Shown here in pieces: positions 1-10,692 of a stretch of DNA of 64,000 nt. A model generated the notes under the pieces. It saw only the letters and a list, made by a program, of their open reading frames with translations, had not been told where the DNA came from and ran no database searches. Location of the stretch: assembly GCA_002077045.2 (NCBI GenBank), contig KZ111141.1, forward strand, positions 1,106,821 through 1,170,820, written 5' to 3'. Origin of the DNA: Rachicladosporium sp. CCFEE 5018. Its lineage: Eukaryota; Ascomycota; Dothideomycetes; Cladosporiales; Cladosporiaceae. The stretch's first letter is position 1. Each line of letters begins with the position of its first letter. Made by a program: the position numbers and the translations under genes.

Positions 1-4
1 GGTG

Positions 5-1436
5 ATGCCAAGAGCATCAAGGCTGCGCCCAAATGATGACTTTGCTGCGCACGACCTCGTGCCTCAGGACAAAGGTCATGGCCGGTGCCTAGGCTGCGGT
101 CGACTGCGCCGCACCTGGCTATTGACTATCCCGCTGCACCTTCCAAACAGTGTTTCAGGACATGCCTGGAACGCCGTCACCTTCGATGGCATGTCGTACG
201 AAGCTCACCCTTGCATCAGGTACGCCAGACGGATGTTCGCAGCGCTGGCCACCTTCGGCCGCTCATCATGGATACCACGACCCCTCAATACAATCGGCTG
301 GTTCGTCGTCGATTGCTGCGTAGCTGCCTATCTGGTACTCGGACTCGTTTACGAATTGGGTTGCGAGAGTGCAGAAGATCTAGCACGGAAGACTTTACGT
401 CGTCCTCGTCCTCGTCCACCACCACCTCCCGGCCGCCTTGAGATGCGAACATATGAGCCGCCTGCGCGTGTTTGGCAGCCGCCGATTGAGGATCACGTGG
501 AGCCTCTGCGCGGTGTACGATCGCAGGCGCAGTCGAGGTTGATCAACACTCTTCCTATCGATCTTCGGATGCTCATCTGGGAGAAGGTACTTGGTGCTAG
601 ACTGCACGTAGAGCTCAAGAACGGCAGTGTCACATTCTTTCGCTGCTGGGACCCTAGAGCTGACGCAAAGATGGGCTTTGAGCACGAATGTCACGATGCG
701 GCGCCGAGACGCCCGCAAGATTGGCACCGATGGAGCCAACTTCCGCCTTTGCATTTGGATCGAATCGATAGGACAGCGGAGCCCCTCGAGTTTGTGCCTC
801 TGCTTCTCTCATGCAAGCTGATGTACGTTATCGAAGCTTCACCCTCCCTCATGCGGACACTGAGAGAGAACGAGAGATGGGGGAAGACACATTGGTCGTA
901 GCTGACATCTGTTCTGCAGCTACAGCGAAGCAGTTGGTCGCCTATATAGCTGCAGTACCTTCATCATCGGCAGAACAGACGTCATGATCAGACTTCCCAA
1001 GGTCCTTCCACCCAAGCACTTTCAACAGATCCGGTCCTTGGACTTCAGCACTGTCTTCATGTGCCCGACGCGCCGCGGCTCAGGAGCTCCAGAGGAAATT
1101 AGTGTTGAGCTGAGCAGCGACTATAGCATGCCTGACCGCGCCTGTAACTGGTATAGTACATGTGCCGCCATCATCAAGCTATCACATCTCCAGGATCTCA
1201 AGATTGGGGTTGTCTTCTGGAGCCATCCAGTGACCGTTGAGCGGCCGGACGGTGTGGATACAATGTCACTGATGAGCGTGCTACAGCCGTTGGTAGCTGC
1301 TCGTGGGAGGCGGTTCGTTGTAACCATCAACCAACCTGTGACAGATGATTTACTTGCGAAGCTGGGGCCAACACCATTTCGCCTTGTGAGGTTTCGCCGC
1401 TGTGCGATGGCGAGGGAGGATTTCGAGTTCTGTTGA
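5..1436 (+). CDS. DUF7730-like protein, copy A (start uncertain)
   Basis: Two exons, 5-822 and 920-1436, with a 97-bp GTACGT...CAG intron; the splice restores the same reading frame as in the paralog at 4621-5788. The recognisable core is the segment SRLINTLPIDLRMLIWEKVLG, followed after the intron by YSEAVGRLYSC and a LPKVLPPKHFQQIR stretch. That is the pattern of fungal DUF7730/F-box-like proteins, which carry the phrase 'LPLEIRxxIYExVLG'; their function is unknown. A hydrophobic stretch of about 20 residues lies near residues 98-118 if translation starts at 5, so a single membrane anchor is possible, as in copy B. The start is unsure: in-frame ATGs occur at 5, 191 and 233, and the gene may begin outside the window. 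Intron position and phase are shared with copy B, which shows common descent. The family call rests on memory of the motif. Confidence 0.68.
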
Positions 1437-1957
1437 GGCGGACGTATTGCGTCTCAGCAGTGGACCGCCGACAGGTATCGCATCGACGAGCGAGTATTTG
1501 ATCATCAAATTCGAGCTCTTTCCACTCGCCGTGCGTCACATAAGTGACGCTGACCATCTTGCGGAGGATCTCTGTGGCCACACGGGTTCGAACGGTCGTC
1601 GTACGAAGCCTCGTGACAAGATCCTAAGTTTGCGAATGATACTTACCGCGCCTACACGACTGAGCTGACATATTCGGGGGACAATGGGGTTTTGAATGGG
1701 TGCCAATCGTACTGTTGGAGAACCGAAGTCAGCACAACGCTTCGCGAAAGTTGACAGGGAACGCATGCACGGCTGGCTGCATGGCACTGGTCGTTCTTGC
1801 CGGATACCACACAGGAAAAGATCTTAATCACTTACAACGTTTAAAACCAGCGACTGCCGGCTTGACAAATTGTAGGTGACTCCTATCATACACTTTCTAC
1901 AATCTATGAAGCTTCTGCAGTCGCTTCAAACCCGCGATACTCTTGTTGGCTTCCTTC
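1437..1957. other. Intergenic, 521 bp
   Basis: No reading frame with recognisable protein character and no RNA gene seen. It contains the 3' end of copy A and the presumed promoter of the first MYND gene. Confidence 0.5.
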
Positions 1958-2853
1958 ATGGCGCAAGAGCTTCATCCAGACATGATTCGCTGCGTGGTCT
2001 GTGGTAGCAACGCCGGCCACCGCTGTCCGAGATGCTGTAATGGGCTGTGCGCTATGGGCAATGTCGAGATTACCTACCACTGCGGTCGAGACTGCCAGAC
2101 CGCACACTGGTCAGAGCACAAATCGGAGTGCAAGGCCAAGAACGTACGCAAGGTGGTCTTTCGCACAGGCGATCTTCTGCACCTATGCTCCGCTGCATTC
2201 TTATCGGCCTTCCTGGGGGGTGCCTTCGATTACCGATCACGAGAAGCGCAGAGCCTTCCTCTTCCTAGCCAACATGGCTCTACCTGTCGCGATGCATGAG
2301 ATGATACGAAGCGCTCTTCAAGGTACGAGCACAGCGGATCGACAACTTAAGGCTCGCATTACTGACAATATCCCCAGACACTGCGATTTGTGAAGAAGTC
2401 AAAGGGCCACTGAACACGGGTCTGCTTAACATGCAAGAGGCCTGTCTGAACCCGCTGGTGTTGACCTGCATTGTTCAGCGTGTCCGTATATGCGACGGTA
2501 GTACCTACGCCTTCGACATCATCGTCCCGCACTACGGTCACCTGCTTGTAGTCCTGCCCTGGCATGAGTTCGCGGACAGGAACATAGTGGGAGTGTTTGA
2601 AATCGCCGAATTCGGTCACCATATTCGCCACTTCGAAGCGGGCTTCGAAGCAGCGTTGATGCATGTTCAGAAGGACGGCGATTTGGACATTGAAGGAAAG
2701 GCATGGCTATTGATCGGCGATCGACGCGCTTTTACGAAGATGGCATTGAAGGCTGGATTAGACGCCGTGACAGGCATATCTGATTTTGGTTCGTTGATCA
2801 GATTGCCGGCAGAGAAGTACGAGAAGGCCAAAGCCGAGTTCCTGAATGCATAG
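1958..2853 (+). CDS. MYND zinc-finger protein, copy A
   Basis: The finger is complete: CVVC, then CPRC, then YHCGRDC, then W, H and C in the order CxxC-x7-CxxC...YxC-x3-C-x3-W-x2-H-x3-C (residues about 12-60). MYND fingers are zinc-binding protein-protein interaction modules; the rest of the protein has no recognised domain. I propose three exons, 1958-2219, 2269-2322 and 2378-2853, giving 263 residues in one frame. The second intron (2323-2377) is matched by an intron at the same place in copy B. The first (2220-2268, 49 bp) is less sure: its donor GTGCCT is weak but its acceptor follows a good pyrimidine tract. Without it the frame breaks. Copy B has extra coding sequence there, and a two-base loss near 2191-2196 would also explain the break. 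The start is the first ATG; upstream TTG codons were ignored. Confidence 0.62.
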
Positions 2854-3283
2854 ACTAAGGCCTTGGCTGCGTAGAGGTCACTGACTGACGTGCGGACGGA
2901 GGGAGTGCCTGATCGCCATATGCAGAGCGCAAGTCGCCGTCAATAGCGGGACTTCAACACTTTACCGCGAACGTCGCTCGTCTGTTGATACACTGCATTG
3001 ACCGCATACAGCAATACCACCTGACTGTCACCTAGCCACCAAAGATACCATATCAGTAGCGTGACATGCGACGAGTCCCGTTTGCGAGCGTGATGAGGGT
3101 GGCACGGCTACCTGCATAATACTGGTCGCTCCTGCCGTCCGCCGGATGGCCTGGGCCATTTCACCTGTTTGACGTGTTCACATCACGACTTGCTACGATA
3201 TAGTACAAGACTGGAGACATCCTTAGACGACTTCACTTCGATCAGTTACAAGCACATCGCTGCAATCATCGAAGTCCGCCACG
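2854..3283. other. Intergenic, 430 bp
   Basis: Spacer between the two MYND copies. I see no coding frame, RNA gene or clear repeat in it. Confidence 0.45.
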
Positions 3284-4422
3284 ATGGCCTCTCAGTCGAG
3301 CATACCGGCAGCCAGCTGTGCAGTCTGCGGCAAAGACGCCAAATACCGCTGCGCCAGGTGCACCGAAGGCCTGGGATCTTACGCGCAGGTCGACATCACT
3401 CATTAGTGTGGCAAAGACTGCCAAACCACACACTGGGTCTCTCACCAGGAGGAGTGCAAGGTCAAGAATGCACGCAAGCAGCGCTACCGAGCTGGCGAGG
3501 TCCTTCGTCAGTGCTTCCGCGTGCACTCAGATCTCTTACAGAAAGACATGCAGATGCTAAGTGACAAGCCCGAAGACAATATACAATGGGCCTGTGACGT
3601 TAGCATCCCGATCGTCATGCATGGACTCGTGAAAGCAGCGCTCAAAGGTACGTTGCACATGGTAGACTCCATTGAATAGACCGATCGCTGACACACGACC
3701 TAGGGGCAACGACAGGCTGTACGGAAGTCCGCGTCCAGCTCGAAGGCCTCCCAACTTTCGGTCTCTTTAGCTTTGCAGAAGCGAAGCACAATCTCTTCTC
3801 AAACACCGGACCCGTCTATCGCATCCGTCTGTCAGATTCTAGCTCCTACGTCCTTGATCTCGGCGATGCCGGCAACACTCGCGAGCACGCCGTCATGCCT
3901 TGGACGGAGCTCATGGACAAGCATGTCGTCAGCATCATCGATAGCAATGAGTTGGGCCATTGCAAGCGTGGGTTTGGCAACATGGTGCGGCGTGAGATAG
4001 AGAACGTGGGGACGGGTGGTAACGTGGGAACAAAGGAGAAGACCATTCTGCTGATCGACCGTCATCGTGCTCACATGGCCGCAGCATCCGAGGCGGCCAC
4101 GACCGCGATCGATGGCATGGACACTCTGGGTCATTTGCTCGCTGCACGGTCAGAGGAGTATCTACTCGGGAAGACCATGTTCGTAGAACGTTTCGAAAAG
4201 ACGCTGACGGAGCTGAAGGAGAAAGCGAACGAGGCGGGGCAGTTTGATATGCACATGGCCGCGATGAGGGCGGCGTTCAGCAAAGGATACTGGGAGGTGC
4301 AGAAGGAATGGGCGATACTGACAACGAACACTACATGTATTAGCACATGCACAGTTATATGCGTTGTCGTACTTCACCTGTCCACGACAAATATCTGTGC
4401 CACTCTATCAGCTATAGAATGA
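3284..4422 (+). pseudogene. MYND zinc-finger protein, copy B, with premature stop
   Basis: Exons 3284-3647 and 3704-4422 would encode about 360 residues homologous to copy A: first half of the finger CAVC...CARC, second half CGKDCQTTHW with H and C ligands, and a shared C-terminal part including a GHCKRGFGNM segment. Codon 41, at 3404-3406, is TAG. It falls exactly where copy A has the histidine before the third zinc-ligand pair, so a product from the ATG would stop inside the finger. The frame is otherwise open for more than 300 codons and the intron is canonical (GTACGT...CTAG). An 18-nt 'intron' over the stop is too short to be real. A 60-nt one (3389-3448) keeps frame but deletes half the finger. 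Best read as a recent pseudogene; a single-base sequencing error is the main alternative. The last 30 codons look poorly conserved. Confidence 0.6.
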
Positions 4423-4620
4423 CCATTGTACATCTGAGTATGGTACGTGAAGCCATCAAGCCTCAGCCGCTAAGATCCAGGCAGCCATTTGTTGAAGCAG
4501 CCTGGGGCGCAGTAAATGATGCCTCAGTATGCTATGCCACGGCCAGGAGTGTGAAATTATAGTAGATACGCTCTGTGCTTCTGTCAATGTCATTCAATAC
4601 CTTCATGTGCCTTTGACACC

Positions 4621-5788
4621 ATGGCAGATCAAGCCCCTTCACGGACGGCTCGTCGGGACAAATTCAAGCGGATCAAGAAGGAGACTGCCAACGTTGCTCT
4701 CCTAGTCTGCTGCTCACCCGTAGTCCTTGTTCTCGGATGCGTCTATCTCACTGTGAACCTCATCTTTCCCCGTCGACATCGTCATGTTGGGAAAGACCGC
4801 TGTGAGCCTCCCGTACGCCAGGTGCCACGCTTTCTTGGAGACGCGCGTGGAATTAGGCTCTCAGACGCAAGGTCACAGACACAATCACGACTTATTAAGA
4901 CGATACCCCTGGACATACGCCTCTTGATCTGGGAACGCGTGCTCGGGGACGTATTACATATCGAGCCCGGTGATGGCACGCTACGATGGGCTCGGTGTCG
5001 GGACGCTGATGCAAGGACTAAATTGGGTGTCGAGCACAATTGTTGGTTCGACACTTGGACGAAGGCTGGAGTCGAAGATCAAAAGTTCAATTGGGCGGCG
5101 CGAACCAAGCAATCTTGGGAGAGTGACGATTGGCACAGAGTACGGTGGCGCTTGATTCCGCTTCTGTTCACCTGCAAAATGGTGTGAGTAGTGATCCCAA
5201 CGCCGTAACGCAACGTATGCTCATGAACGTGTCTACAGCTACGACGAAGCGATCGGCCAATTATACAGCTGCAACATTTTCAGCATGCGACGCATCGACA
5301 CGGTCTTACGCCTTCCCATGGTCATGTTGCCCAATCGCTTCCAGCAGATTCGACGCATCAACTTCAGCACGGCGCTCAAGGACTCGGTGCGTGTCGCAAA
5401 GGCTAGCGAAGCAGATCGAGCCGGTATGGAGCGATTGGTTGCTACCAGCAGATACCACCGATATCCAGAGCCCGAGATCATGTGGATCACGATGTGTGAG
5501 ATCCTGGCGTGCTTGAAGAACCTTCAGGACCTGCAGATAGACATCGCTTTCTACAGTTCAGAGCCAGGGCATCTTGGAGAGTTCGCGGAGACTGTCCACG
5601 TGAACACGTTGCTTGGAGTACTGGACCCGCTCAAGTTGGCCAAGGCTAAGCGGTACGAGGTGAAGATCACATCAGTAGTGTCCGACGAGTTGAGACGTCA
5701 ATTGGGACCCACGCCTTTCGAGCTACGTGAGCATGAGATTGAGGGCTCACGAGAGCGGTGCCTCAACTGTGAGTTGCACGTGCATTAG
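4621..5788 (+). CDS. DUF7730-like protein, copy B
   Basis: Exons 4621-5183 and 5239-5788 (intron 55 bp, GTGAGT...ACAG) give 370 residues with an unambiguous ATG. Residues about 24-48 form a hydrophobic segment (VALLVCCSPVVLVLGCVYLT), a likely single membrane anchor. The core motif SRLIKTIPLDIRLLIWERVLG sits near residue 90. After the intron come VYDEAIGQLYSC and LPNRFQQIRRINFSTAL, aligning with copy A at 920-1080 and sharing intron position and phase. Proteins of this kind are expanded in plant-associated and soil ascomycetes and have no known biochemical role. It closes the four-gene block that starts at the window edge. No lesion was seen in this copy, so it is the best candidate for the functional member. 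Confidence 0.75.
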
Positions 5789-6017
5789 AGGCTTGACATG
5801 GCTGTGCATAGTAGATATGTGAGTTAGGCGAAACTCTCATAACCTCGCTGGGGTCAGGTAATGTGTAGTCATTAGCAGAACGAATCCCACCGCCTGTATT
5901 TGTAACCGGTTGGAATCTCCCAGACGCCTGAATCGTTTCGTCAATTATGCACTCTCGTGGGTTAGTCTTCATGTAAGACGCGCAACTCACCAACTCCATC
6001 ATGTCCATTCATGTGCG

Positions 6018-6368
6018 TTACGTGTGAGCCGTCGCCTGTCCCTCCGACTCTCTTGACTGATACGCTTGCGGCTGCGACCTTGCTTCGTACACAGGTGGCG
6101 GTGCTCCCATATCATGTCCCATTTCATACTGTTCCGGCACTGCCTCGCCACGCTCTATCGCCTTTGCCCTCGTGAACCTCTCGATAGTCTCGCGATTCTT
6201 CCGCCTCTGCTCTTCGCGATCCTCTCCACGGACTGCGTCGACTTCGCGAGTGTCGCTGTTCACGCCGCGCTGCCAGGCGTGTGGGAACCAGAACCAGGTG
6301 AAGACGAAGCCGATGACGACAATGCCAGCAAGGACGCCGACGGGCACGGCCCAGGATGAGGCGCCCAT
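6018..6368 (-). CDS. Small single-pass membrane protein with PPxY motif
   Basis: A 116-residue protein starting at the ATG at 6368; longer readings need a TTG start. Residues about 5-28 (AVPVGVLAGIVVIGFVFTWF) are a clear transmembrane helix preceded by a very short N-terminus. It is followed by a charged, probably helical segment rich in R, E and K, then a proline-rich tail with PPPVY, which contains a PPxY sequence. PPxY motifs bind WW domains such as those of Rsp5/Nedd4 ubiquitin ligases, so a role as a membrane adaptor is possible but is inference. I do not recognise an orthologue of known function. It is convergent with the upstream DUF7730-like gene. Codon usage and the sharp hydrophobic/charged layout favour a real gene. 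Confidence 0.6.
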   Translation of the reverse strand: MGASSWAVPVGVLAGIVVIGFVFTWFWFPHAWQRGVNSDTREVDAVRGEDREEQRRKNRETIERFTRAKAIERGEAVPEQYEMGHDMGAPPPVYEARSQPQAYQSRESEGQATAHT

Positions 6369-6965
6369 GGTGAAGGGTGATTGGAGTTCAGTTGTGGACG
6401 TATATGTTCTTCTCAATGTTTGCGTACTGATGTTGTAGTCGGCACTGATTGAAGATGCACAGCAGGTCCGAGGTGGCAGTATTGACGTCTTCTCAGGTGA
6501 TGATGTAGCGCATTGAATGTGAAGGTGCTCGGGGGAAGAGTATCACGAGAAGGGGAACACGGGAATGTTACCACTTACAGTCACATCGCGGCTGATGATG
6601 TAGTGCAGCAGCGAGTGCGAGGCAAGGCGCGCAAGAATGATCGAGGGCGTGCCGACTTCCGCGTAGAGCGGATCCTCGGAATCATTACCCCGAGTCTTTG
6701 AAAGAGCTTATTTGCGGGGGAAAGAGACGCTAAGCAATACCAAGCCTTTTGCCAGACCAGCGTGAATCGCAGAAACCTTCGATTAGCATCACCTTTGGAC
6801 TCAAGAAAAGCCGGCCATTCACGTGGCCGTCGCGTGTGTCGACCCATTGTAAAAAGTAGAGTAGACTCGAAGTCTATAAGCAACATTGTGTTGTCACTAT
6901 GTTCTCCGCTGTTATTTTCCATCCGTACATCTATCCCAGTTCGATATGACGAACGTCTCTGAACC
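6369..6965. other. Intergenic, 597 bp
   Basis: Lies upstream of the small membrane protein and downstream of the NADH dehydrogenase. Several overlapping short frames are present, none with recognisable protein features; nothing else seen. Confidence 0.45.
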
Positions 6966-8207
6966 TCACCGTTTCCGCGCAACCTCTTTGCCATACACCG
7001 CATTGAGACACCACGTCATGACCAGCATGACCTTCGTCCGCCATCCACGAGCCCACTGCAGATTCTTCCGCCTCCAAGCGAACCAAGCAGAAGCCCCAGT
7101 CCAATCCTCTCGACCCGCAATGACTCCATCCTGATCACCAATGTACGCGATCATGGCTTGTTGCTTGTACTGAAAGGGCAGACGCTGTTCTGTGTTTAGC
7201 ATCTTGGCCACATGCTCTCCCTTCTGGGTTGCGACTTCGGCTGTGGTTGGCAATGATCCGTCCTTGACATCAGCTGCGTCGCCGATGGCAAAGACATGGT
7301 CTATCGGTGAGCCATGCGTGTCCAGTGGACGAAGGCAGTCATCGGTCAGTAGCCTTGGCAGTCCCTCCGCCTTCGAGAGCTCGAGCGAGTCTACGAGGGC
7401 ACACTGCTTGTTGCCTGTCGCCCAGACGACCATGCCGCAAGGTATCTCGCCATCTTCCTTAGTGTGCATGCTACTGCGGCCGACGTTCTCGATATGTGAG
7501 CCAGTCTTGATGGCGACTTCGCGATGCTTGAAACTGGCCATTGCATGCTCCTTTAACTTCTCGTCGAAGGGTGAGAGAATTCCTGGCGCAACGTCGTGGA
7601 TCGCTACTGTGGCGTACTTTGCAACTTCCGGGTACATGTAGGTCAAGTCATCTTTTAACAGATCGTACAGCTCGGCGGCAAGCTCGACGCCCGTGGGACC
7701 GCCACCGACTATGACAAAATGCAGTAGCCCTTTGCATTCCTCGACGGAGACATTGGGTAGCGAAGCAGCCTCAAATTGGTCGAAGATCTTGGCACGGATT
7801 GCCGCAGCGTCCCTAACGTTCTGGACGAAGAACGCATGTTCTGGCGCACCGGGCGTGTTAAAGGTGTTCGCGACACAGCCAGGCGCGAGGACGAGATAAT
7901 CGTATGCGATCTCGAATCCAGCTTTACTGCCTCCATCGCAGCTAGACTCGCAGTGACACATCCGACCGTCAAGATCGATGCGTTCCACAGAGGCTTTGCG
8001 GTATCGGACCTTGCTCTGTTTTCGGCGAATAGGCTCTTCGGCCAGTGCAAGACTGAAATGACCGCAGGCTGCACCTGCTAAGAGAGGCGTGATAGGCGTG
8101 TTGGGCTCCGGTGAGATGACGGTAACGTCGTACTTCGTGGCGTCGATGCTGCGAGCGACTGTGTAGCCTGCCCATCCTGATCCGATGATGACAACAGTTG
8201 GCGCCAT
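6966..8207 (-). CDS. Type II NADH:quinone oxidoreductase-like FAD protein
   Basis: Intronless, 413 residues. The N-terminus VVIIGSGWAG (residues 5-14) is the FAD-binding Rossmann loop. YDYLVLAPG follows near 105, and VIVGGGPTGVELAAELY near 165-180 is the NADH-binding loop. A second FAD contact, HVFAIGDAADV, lies near 315. The C-terminal ASAWFAWRRKNLQWARGW resembles the membrane-associating tail of NDH-2 enzymes, which pass electrons from NADH to ubiquinone without pumping protons. Classical fungal mitochondrial NDE/NDI proteins are about 500-570 residues and carry a presequence. This one starts almost directly at the Rossmann loop, so location in mitochondria is not supported by the sequence. 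An AIF/AMID-like oxidoreductase is the alternative; the tail and the spacing of motifs favour NDH-2. Confidence 0.82.
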   Translation of the reverse strand: MAPTVVIIGSGWAGYTVARSIDATKYDVTVISPEPNTPITPLLAGAACGHFSLALAEEPIRRKQSKVRYRKASVERIDLDGRMCHCESSCDGGSKAGFEIAYDYLVLAPGCVANTFNTPGAPEHAFFVQNVRDAAAIRAKIFDQFEAASLPNVSVEECKGLLHFVIVGGGPTGVELAAELYDLLKDDLTYMYPEVAKYATVAIHDVAPGILSPFDEKLKEHAMASFKHREVAIKTGSHIENVGRSSMHTKEDGEIPCGMVVWATGNKQCALVDSLELSKAEGLPRLLTDDCLRPLDTHGSPIDHVFAIGDAADVKDGSLPTTAEVATQKGEHVAKMLNTEQRLPFQYKQQAMIAYIGDQDGVIAGREDWTGASAWFAWRRKNLQWARGWRTKVMLVMTWCLNAVYGKEVARKR

Positions 8208-9130
8208 GTTGTCCTGAGGAAGTGTGCCGGGCTTGAGGGATTAGATTTGCTAGACCCTGGTGGTGAAAATCGTTTGCAATGCCATCAAACGGTCGTTGGT
8301 ATCTATCGTCAAACAATTATCCAACGCACTGCGTTTGATCTGCTTGTACAACAAAATCGCCACTTACTAGTTCATTCTGATAACGGCGAAAGTAGCGACA
8401 GACCGCCTGCAGTCCATAGCGCGTCAATCACAAACAGCGCAGCGGGAGACGGGACAAGATTCGGCAGTTTGTTGATCCCAAGGTAGAGGCCACCGATTTG
8501 CAAACGTAAGAGACTCGACCCGAGCTCATTGGTCAACTTCCCCAGCGCCCGTGTTGATGGCATTCTGACCAATACTGAAGAACCATCCCGTAAGTCTGGA
8601 TCGATCTGTAAAGCCAGCGGAGATAGTTCGTGTCAAACGCTTCGCGCCGCTCAATGCAAGATAAGCGAAAACATTGACGAAAGTAGCACCGGAGTGACAA
8701 AAGAAGCAGACCACTCGAGAAGTTCCTCGTGGTCGACACTGCTACCACAGACTACGCTGCAACAATGGCTCGCTGTTGATGCTAGCTAGCTAGCAGACAT
8801 GTAGCGGCCTCCGCTCTCACTGGAATCAAGGTATGCGTGGATTATTTCAGCGTTACACGTATCAGCATTGTCCTTCGCGGCGAATCGTTGCATGGTCTGC
8901 TTCTTTTGTCACTCCCGTGAGTTCGGACGCACCCAATCGGCCTGCCACAACACAGTAGTGAGAGAATACAACGTCGCTTTTGCTTTCGACAGTCACATAG
9001 GGCAGCTAAACCGGAGCCCATCAACAATGCTTATAGAACGATTTGTCGCGACCGGCGCCATTGAGATCGGTCCAACATTCGAGGATTCCCTGACTGGACC
9101 TGATCCTTCCCATCAGGGCAGTCTTCGACA
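8208..9130. other. Intergenic, 923 bp
   Basis: Divergent promoter space between the NADH dehydrogenase and the zinc-cluster regulator. A short palindromic run of repeated CTAG units lies at 8783-8794. I see no coding sequence or RNA gene. Confidence 0.45.
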
Positions 9131-10692
9131 ATGAAGCAGGCGGCGGAAGCCTGTCATAAATTGTCGACGTCAACGCCTCAAGTGCGATCGAGGGCAACCG
9201 CACTGCATCAAATGTGCCAAGAGGTCAGAAACATGTCTTGGCTACGGGCGCCTCTATCGGTGGGAAACAGGTATCGCAAGTCGAGGCAAGCTGGCGGGCG
9301 TCACGTTCGGGAAGCCCGTCACCAACACAGCGAAATCGACGACGATGCAAGCTATGCTGTCAGGGCAGTTGACAGACCCTTTGGTGCATGATTTGACACT
9401 GGAGGACAGGCAACACTTATCCTACTGTCAGTCTTTCTACCGATCAGCTTGACTTCGCCGTTGAGTACTGATCAGTAGGTACAATTGCTAGCAACGTCTG
9501 CAAGGACCTTGTCGTGTACGACAACCTCGACAACAATTCATTTCGAGACCTCATTCATTTGACATGGGATCATCCAGTCCTGCTACAAATCATGATTGCC
9601 AACTCAGCGATGCGCCTGTCGAACGTACTTTCAAGACCGTCGGGCCTTCATGCAACAACTCAAGTCAGCACTGAATCGCCGCCCCTGAACCGCCACAGCA
9701 CTGTTCTTTGTTCTCGTAAGATGTCCCAGGCACTTAGAGCCAAACAGCGAGGACTGTGCCTACTGCAAGATGCGCTTGCAAATCGCGACAAAATCCCTCC
9801 CGACGTACTACTCACTGTGATTCTACTTTTTCTCGACTTTGAGCTTCTGTATTCAGGACGAGACGACTGGTCACACCATATCAGTGGTGCGAGAAAGCTT
9901 ATCAAGGATTTGCTTGCGATGCATGGAGACACAGAAACGCCTATCAGTCCGCTGCGGAAGTTCCTCATTTCAAACTGTATGGTGTGCGTCAAAAGTTCCT
10001 TGAAGCATTGCATATCTAGGAACTCACTGACTAAATGCAGCTTCGACATACTTGGATCAACCCTCGCTTCAACAACCAGCTTCGAACACGCAAGACCTCT
10101 CAACGACACTGAGCTATCTCTGCTTCAAGATGCCGAAGGCAACCATTGCGCTTCCTTCCCCACGCTACTCCTTCAGGTGATGCAGCCTGCTGCACAGCTA
10201 CGCAGAACTGCACTATCCCTAGAGACGGACAGCCTCTACCACTGCTCTGTGGAAAAGCAGATCCGACTTCTCCTGCGCACTGCACAGGCTTTCGACCCTC
10301 TAATCTGGGCCACCGACTTACGGTCTCACTCAACAGCGTCAGACATTTCGCACCGAATGCATGTCGCGTCAGCACATCGCGCAGCAGTTTGCATCTACCT
10401 CTCACGCCTGCTCATAAGCTCCGATACAGGCGACCAGCCTTTTCATAGCCTCGAATCGCTGGTCTCGGATGCAATTTCTCACATGGCTCACATCCGCCCA
10501 TGTGATCCTTTGTTCGCAGCGACTATCTGGCCGGCATTTGTAGCAGGTGCGGAGACCAGTGATCTACAGCAGCAGGAATGGATCACTCAAAGATTCTTAC
10601 AGTTATGGGAGGTAGAGCCCTGGGGTACGGTGAGATCTGCCTTGGATGTCCTGCGAGGAATCTGGCTGGACAAGAAAGATCGTTTCGGATGA
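9131..10692 (+). CDS. Zn2Cys6 transcription factor, frameshifted in the zinc cluster
   Basis: The start ATG at 9131 opens with ACHK; one base later the next frame reads CRRQRLKCDRGQPHC, then IKCAKRSETC. Together these make a textbook Zn2Cys6 cluster broken by one extra T in AAATTG at 9161-9162. The region after it, CLGYGRLYRWETGIASRGK, and the long alpha-helical C-terminal domain fit the 'fungal specific transcription factor 2' class (acr-2/aurR2-like), nuclear DNA-binding regulators. Introns are proposed at 9427-9478 (52 bp) and 9984-10040 (57 bp); the second is a multiple of three without a stop. Without correcting the indel, the first zinc ligand is lost and no ATG serves the main frame. 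Because a single-base indel in a draft assembly could be an error, I list it as a CDS; it may be a pseudogene. It neighbours the MFS pump, a usual target of such regulators. Confidence 0.68.

Noticed and set aside
3389..3448. 60-bp intron that would skip the TAG in MYND copy B
   Set aside because: It keeps frame but deletes the second half of the zinc finger, which is otherwise perfectly kept, and copy A has no intron there.
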